From: Luteibacter mycovicinus
Lineage (GTDB): Bacteria; Pseudomonadota; Gammaproteobacteria; Xanthomonadales; Rhodanobacteraceae
DNA: 64,000 nt
NCBI RefSeq assembly: GCF_000745235.1
Contig: NZ_JQNL01000001.1
Span: 2,356,001 to 2,420,000 of the forward strand
Direction: 5' to 3'
Shown here: positions 60,898 to 64,000 of the stretch, piece after piece
Layout: the number at the start of each line of letters is the position of its first letter
Position numbering within the stretch: position 1 is the first letter of the stretch
Position numbers and translations under genes: made by a program
The notes under the pieces: generated by a model
Database searches by the model: none
What the model was told of the DNA's origin: nothing
What the model saw: the letters and a program-made list of their open reading frames with translations, nothing else

Positions 60898-63800
60898 TTA
60901 AAACGACAACGCGGTCGGGAAGGTCGCGTGGCGCTGCAACGCGCCGCGCGCTTCCCGCTCGTCATCACCCTCGAGCGGCGTGAGCGTGACGAACTTCCCC
61001 GCCACCATCGCCGCCAGCGGAATCCCATCACGGATGGCGATGCGGTTGCCGATGACCGAAGGCACTTTCACCGAAGCCACGACGTTGCCGACCAGATTCG
61101 CCGGGTCCGTCCCCGCGATGCAGACGATCTCGCCGTCGTGCTCGCGATGACGGATCTGCCGCAACGCCGGCAACGCCTCCGGCAAGGCGAATTGCTCGCC
61201 GACCAGGCCGTCGACGAAGCGCCCGCCGCGAATCTCCCCGCGCGCTTCCAGCCGGTGATACACACGACGCAGTTCGCGCCATGACGGCAGCCACGCGGCC
61301 TCGCGCTCGAGAATCTTCCAGCTGACCACACCGTAGCGACGCAGCAGCGTGCGTGCGATGTGCTCCAGGCCATCCGCATCGTTGCGTTGTTCGCTGGGCC
61401 GGCGCGCGAGCGACCAGCGGCCCGCGTCTTCGATGCCGCTGAGCATGTGGCGCCGGGTGCGGCGCTGACGGCTCCCGTTACGCTTCGCCGCGGGCAGCAG
61501 CAACGCACGTAAGCCGGCGAAGCTGTCCGCCGTGACGCGGCCCGCCGCGACCAGTTCGCCCAGTGCATCCTCCAGTTCGGTACGCAGGAGACGAGTCGTC
61601 GTCGCGATCTCGTCGAAGAACAACGCGCCTTCATCGCGTAACGCATCGGCTACCGCCTCCGCACGTGAAGACAGCACGGTCTCGACATCGGGCGGTGGTG
61701 CGGCGGCGGACCACACCGACAGCTGGCGACGCGGCAGCAGCACGATGGGTGTCGCGCGCACGGGGCCGCCACTGCCCGTGCTCAGACGGAGCCGGCTCCA
61801 TACGACCCGGCCCGCACGGCAGAGGTCGTCCAGCCAGCCGATACCGTAATCACCGACGCGCGCGGGCAGCAGTTCGGATTCCCACGCGCCAGCGGCCGCC
61901 TCGAACCCTTCGAGCTGGCCGATGACGCCCGCCAGCGCGTCCGGACCGGCGACCTGAGTGGCCCGGGTCAGGTGCTGCCAGTCGAGCAGGAAGCGCAGGT
62001 AGTCGCGCGGTGCGACCGGTTCGATTTCGCGACGCAGGCGCCCGATGGTGTACCGATGGATACGTGCGAGCAGATGACGCTCGCACCACTCGGTGTCCGT
62101 CACGCCGGGCGAGAACGGCCCGCGCATGACGTAGCCCTCGGTTTCCAGCGAGGTCAGCGCGAGATCCACGTCGCTTGTGGAGACCCCGAGCGATGAAGCA
62201 AGCACACCCGCCGGGACCGGGCCGAGACCGCCGAGGCGTCCGCGTACCAGATCGATCAGCGCCGATTCGGGCGTCCACAGCGGCGACTCGAACTCGGCCG
62301 GCGCGGCAATGGCGGGTGTCAGTCTGGCGTCCGGGTGGATGGCGCGCCACGCGGGCAGGCGTTCCGCCGCGACCCACAGGGTCGTGGTGCCGGTCGACAA
62401 GGCCGTCGCGCGCGCATCTTTCGCCAGTGCGGCGAGCAGCTTCGCCCAGCTCGTGTTTTGCGACACTTCCGCCTCGGTCACCGCGCCGAGCTGCACCAGC
62501 GCCTCATGCATCTCATCGGCACTGCGCGCCTCCGGCCATGCTTCCTCGCGCACCGACGCGATGGCGTCCGCGTCGAGCCGGCCGAGATCGTCGGCGGTCT
62601 CGGCATCGTTCCAGCGCCGCGACTGCACGGCCTGCGTACGACGCTCCTCCAGCGGCGCGTCGTCGAGGAAGGCGTAGGGGGCGGCGCTAAGCACCTCGGC
62701 GGCCAGGGGCGACGGTGTGGCGAGGTCGCGCGCCACCATCCTGATCGCTCCCGATTCGAGGCCGCGAAGTATCGTCAGCCATCCTTCGCTGTCCATCGCT
62801 TCATGCAGGCAGTCTTCCAGCGTCTGCTTCACCAGCGGATGGTCGGGCACTTCCCGCTCGCCGACCAGATTTTCCGCGCAGGCGACCTGATCGGGGAACA
62901 CCGTGGCCAGCAGATCTTCGCTTTTCATCCGCTGCAATTGCGGTGCGACTTTCCTGCCGCCGGTGAAGCGTGGCAACGCCAGCGCGGTGGTCGCGTTCCA
63001 GCGCCAGCGCACACCGAACAGCGGCGCATCGAGCAAGGCCTGGATCAGCACGTGCTCCGCCGAATTCGAGTGCAGGTAACGCGCGACTTCATCGAGCGGG
63101 AAGCTGTGGCTGGTCGACAACGAAAGCACGATGGCGTCTTCGGTGGCGGCCGCCTGCAGTTCGAAATTGAACTTGCGGCAGAAACGTTTGCGCAGGGCGA
63201 GGCCCCACGCCCGGTTGATCCGGCTGCCGTAAGGCGTGTGAATGATCAGCTGCGTGCCGCCGGATTCGTCGAAAAAACGCTCCATGACCAGCGTTTCGCG
63301 GGTAGGCAACGCACCCAGCGCCGCGCGTGCACGGAACAGGTAGTCCACGATCTGTTCCGCGGCCGCTTTCGACAGGCCGAGGTCGGACATCAGCCAGTCG
63401 AGCGCGCCCTCGCGACCGCCTTCGTCGAACTTCGCCGAGATGTCGGTACGCAGGCGCGACACACCGATGGACAGCTCATCGGTACGGCCCGGTGCCTCGC
63501 CCAGCCAGAACGGAATGTTCGGCGGCTGCCCTTGCGCATCCTCGACGCGCAGGCGGCCCATCTCCACGCGGATGATCCGGTAGGAACGGTTGCCCAGCTG
63601 GAAGACGTCGCCCGCGAGGCTCTCCACGGCGAAGTCTTCGTTGACGGTGCCGACCACGGTCGCTTGCGGTTCCAGCATGACGTTGTAATCGCCCGTCTCG
63701 GGGATCGTACCGCCCGAGGTCACGGCGGTCAGCCGGGCACCTCGACGCTCACGCAGGCGTTTGTTGACCGCGTCGCGATGAATGTACGACCCCCGCGGGC

Positions 63801-64000
63801 CCACGCGCGTGGTGAAGCCTTCGGCCAGCATGCGCACGGTCTCGTCGAAGGTGGTCCGGCTCAGTTCGCGGAAGGGATACGCGCGACGGATGAGATCGTA
63901 CAAGGCGTCCTCGTCCCATTCCTGGCACGACACTTCGGCGACGATCTGCTGGGCCAGGACGTCGAGTGGCTCGTGCGGCATGATCAGCGCGTCGAGCTCG
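60898..64000 (-). CDS. lhr: Lhr-family ATP-dependent helicase, C-terminal part
   Basis: The last 1034 codons or so of an Lhr (large helicase-related) protein; the helicase core is beyond the right edge. The frame is open to base 64000, where it reads ELDALIMPHEPLDVLAQQIVAEV, the junction right after the Lhr core. The visible part has the winged-helix and beta-barrel region and the long C-terminal extension of full-length Lhr. An internal ATG at 63981 is not the start. Lhr acts in DNA repair in mycobacteria and E. coli. The stop codon abuts the hexosaminidase stop (60897/60898) with no gap. Confidence 0.92.
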   Translation of the reverse strand, partial: ELDALIMPHEPLDVLAQQIVAEVSCQEWDEDALYDLIRRAYPFRELSRTTFDETVRMLAEGFTTRVGPRGSYIHRDAVNKRLRERRGARLTAVTSGGTIPETGDYNVMLEPQATVVGTVNEDFAVESLAGDVFQLGNRSYRIIRVEMGRLRVEDAQGQPPNIPFWLGEAPGRTDELSIGVSRLRTDISAKFDEGGREGALDWLMSDLGLSKAAAEQIVDYLFRARAALGALPTRETLVMERFFDESGGTQLIIHTPYGSRINRAWGLALRKRFCRKFNFELQAAATEDAIVLSLSTSHSFPLDEVARYLHSNSAEHVLIQALLDAPLFGVRWRWNATTALALPRFTGGRKVAPQLQRMKSEDLLATVFPDQVACAENLVGEREVPDHPLVKQTLEDCLHEAMDSEGWLTILRGLESGAIRMVARDLATPSPLAAEVLSAAPYAFLDDAPLEERRTQAVQSRRWNDAETADDLGRLDADAIASVREEAWPEARSADEMHEALVQLGAVTEAEVSQNTSWAKLLAALAKDARATALSTGTTTLWVAAERLPAWRAIHPDARLTPAIAAPAEFESPLWTPESALIDLVRGRLGGLGPVPAGVLASSLGVSTSDVDLALTSLETEGYVMRGPFSPGVTDTEWCERHLLARIHRYTIGRLRREIEPVAPRDYLRFLLDWQHLTRATQVAGPDALAGVIGQLEGFEAAAGAWESELLPARVGDYGIGWLDDLCRAGRVVWSRLRLSTGSGGPVRATPIVLLPRRQLSVWSAAAPPPDVETVLSSRAEAVADALRDEGALFFDEIATTTRLLRTELEDALGELVAAGRVTADSFAGLRALLLPAAKRNGSRQRRTRRHMLSGIEDAGRWSLARRPSEQRNDADGLEHIARTLLRRYGVVSWKILEREAAWLPSWRELRRVYHRLEARGEIRGGRFVDGLVGEQFALPEALPALRQIRHREHDGEIVCIAGTDPANLVGNVVASVKVPSVIGNRIAIRDGIPLAAMVAGKFVTLTPLEGDDEREARGALQRHATFPTALSF

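Noticed and set aside
1..64000. tRNA, rRNA or transposase genes
   Set aside because: I saw no cloverleaf with conserved TTCGA/TGG blocks, no rRNA sequence and no transposase or integrase motif in the translated genes.

Overview
The window is about 64 kb of high-G+C gammaproteobacterial chromosome. Several traits point to the Xanthomonadales, most likely a Rhodanobacteraceae member such as Luteibacter or Dyella. These are a xanthomonad-style GlcNAc/chitin cluster (TonB-dependent receptor, FucP-type transporter, GntR and LacI regulators), an Entner-Doudoroff operon beside it, a B12-riboswitch btuB, and GTAGGAGC-type REP sequences scattered between genes. The genus is inferred; no rRNA or tRNA gene is in the window. 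Nothing looks like a prophage, CRISPR array or transposase-bearing element.

Layout. 1-11 kb: the end of an S9 peptidase gene converges on a very large Tc-toxin A-subunit-like gene (3159 aa, minus strand), preceded by a small unknown gene. 11-21 kb: the K+ uptake locus, ordered 29-aa peptide, kdpF, kdpA, kdpB, 63-aa ORF, outer-membrane porin, kdpC, kdpD, kdpE. The porin sits inside the P-type ATPase operon. 21-28 kb: an AraC regulator, small ORFs, a MarR-controlled tripartite efflux operon (marR, TolC-like lipoprotein, emrA, emrB) closed by a strong terminator, and a PagL-like lipid A deacylase. 28-38 kb: a large GGDEF-EAL protein, a divergent SDR/LysR pair, DUF2239-MATE, and an RND permease without an adjacent membrane fusion protein. 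38-41 kb: btuB behind a cobalamin riboswitch.

41-61 kb is a metabolic module for amino sugars and glucose. nagQ-nagB-nagA point left. zwf-pgl-edd-eda point right from the same intergenic region, which carries four helically phased TGGTA repeats. Further on are an EamA transporter, a ProP-like transporter, a LacI regulator, a FucP-type transporter, a Glk-family kinase, a large TonB receptor and a GH20 hexosaminidase lipoprotein. The expected flow is: periplasmic hexosaminidase releases GlcNAc, the TonB receptor and FucP-type porter import it, the kinase, NagA and NagB convert it to fructose-6-P, and zwf/pgl/edd/eda feed the Entner-Doudoroff route. The window ends inside lhr (minus strand).

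The most unusual non-coding object is a roughly 280-bp structured element at 51558-51837, between lacI and proP. It holds two hairpins whose stems differ but whose 44-nt loop cores are near-identical inverted copies (42/44). Other non-coding signals are two REP subfamilies (one pair supplies the end of the MATE coding sequence), paired repressor sites overlapping TTGACA boxes in the nagP/kinase gap, a MarR palindrome, and a 17-bp tandem duplication across the eda stop codon.
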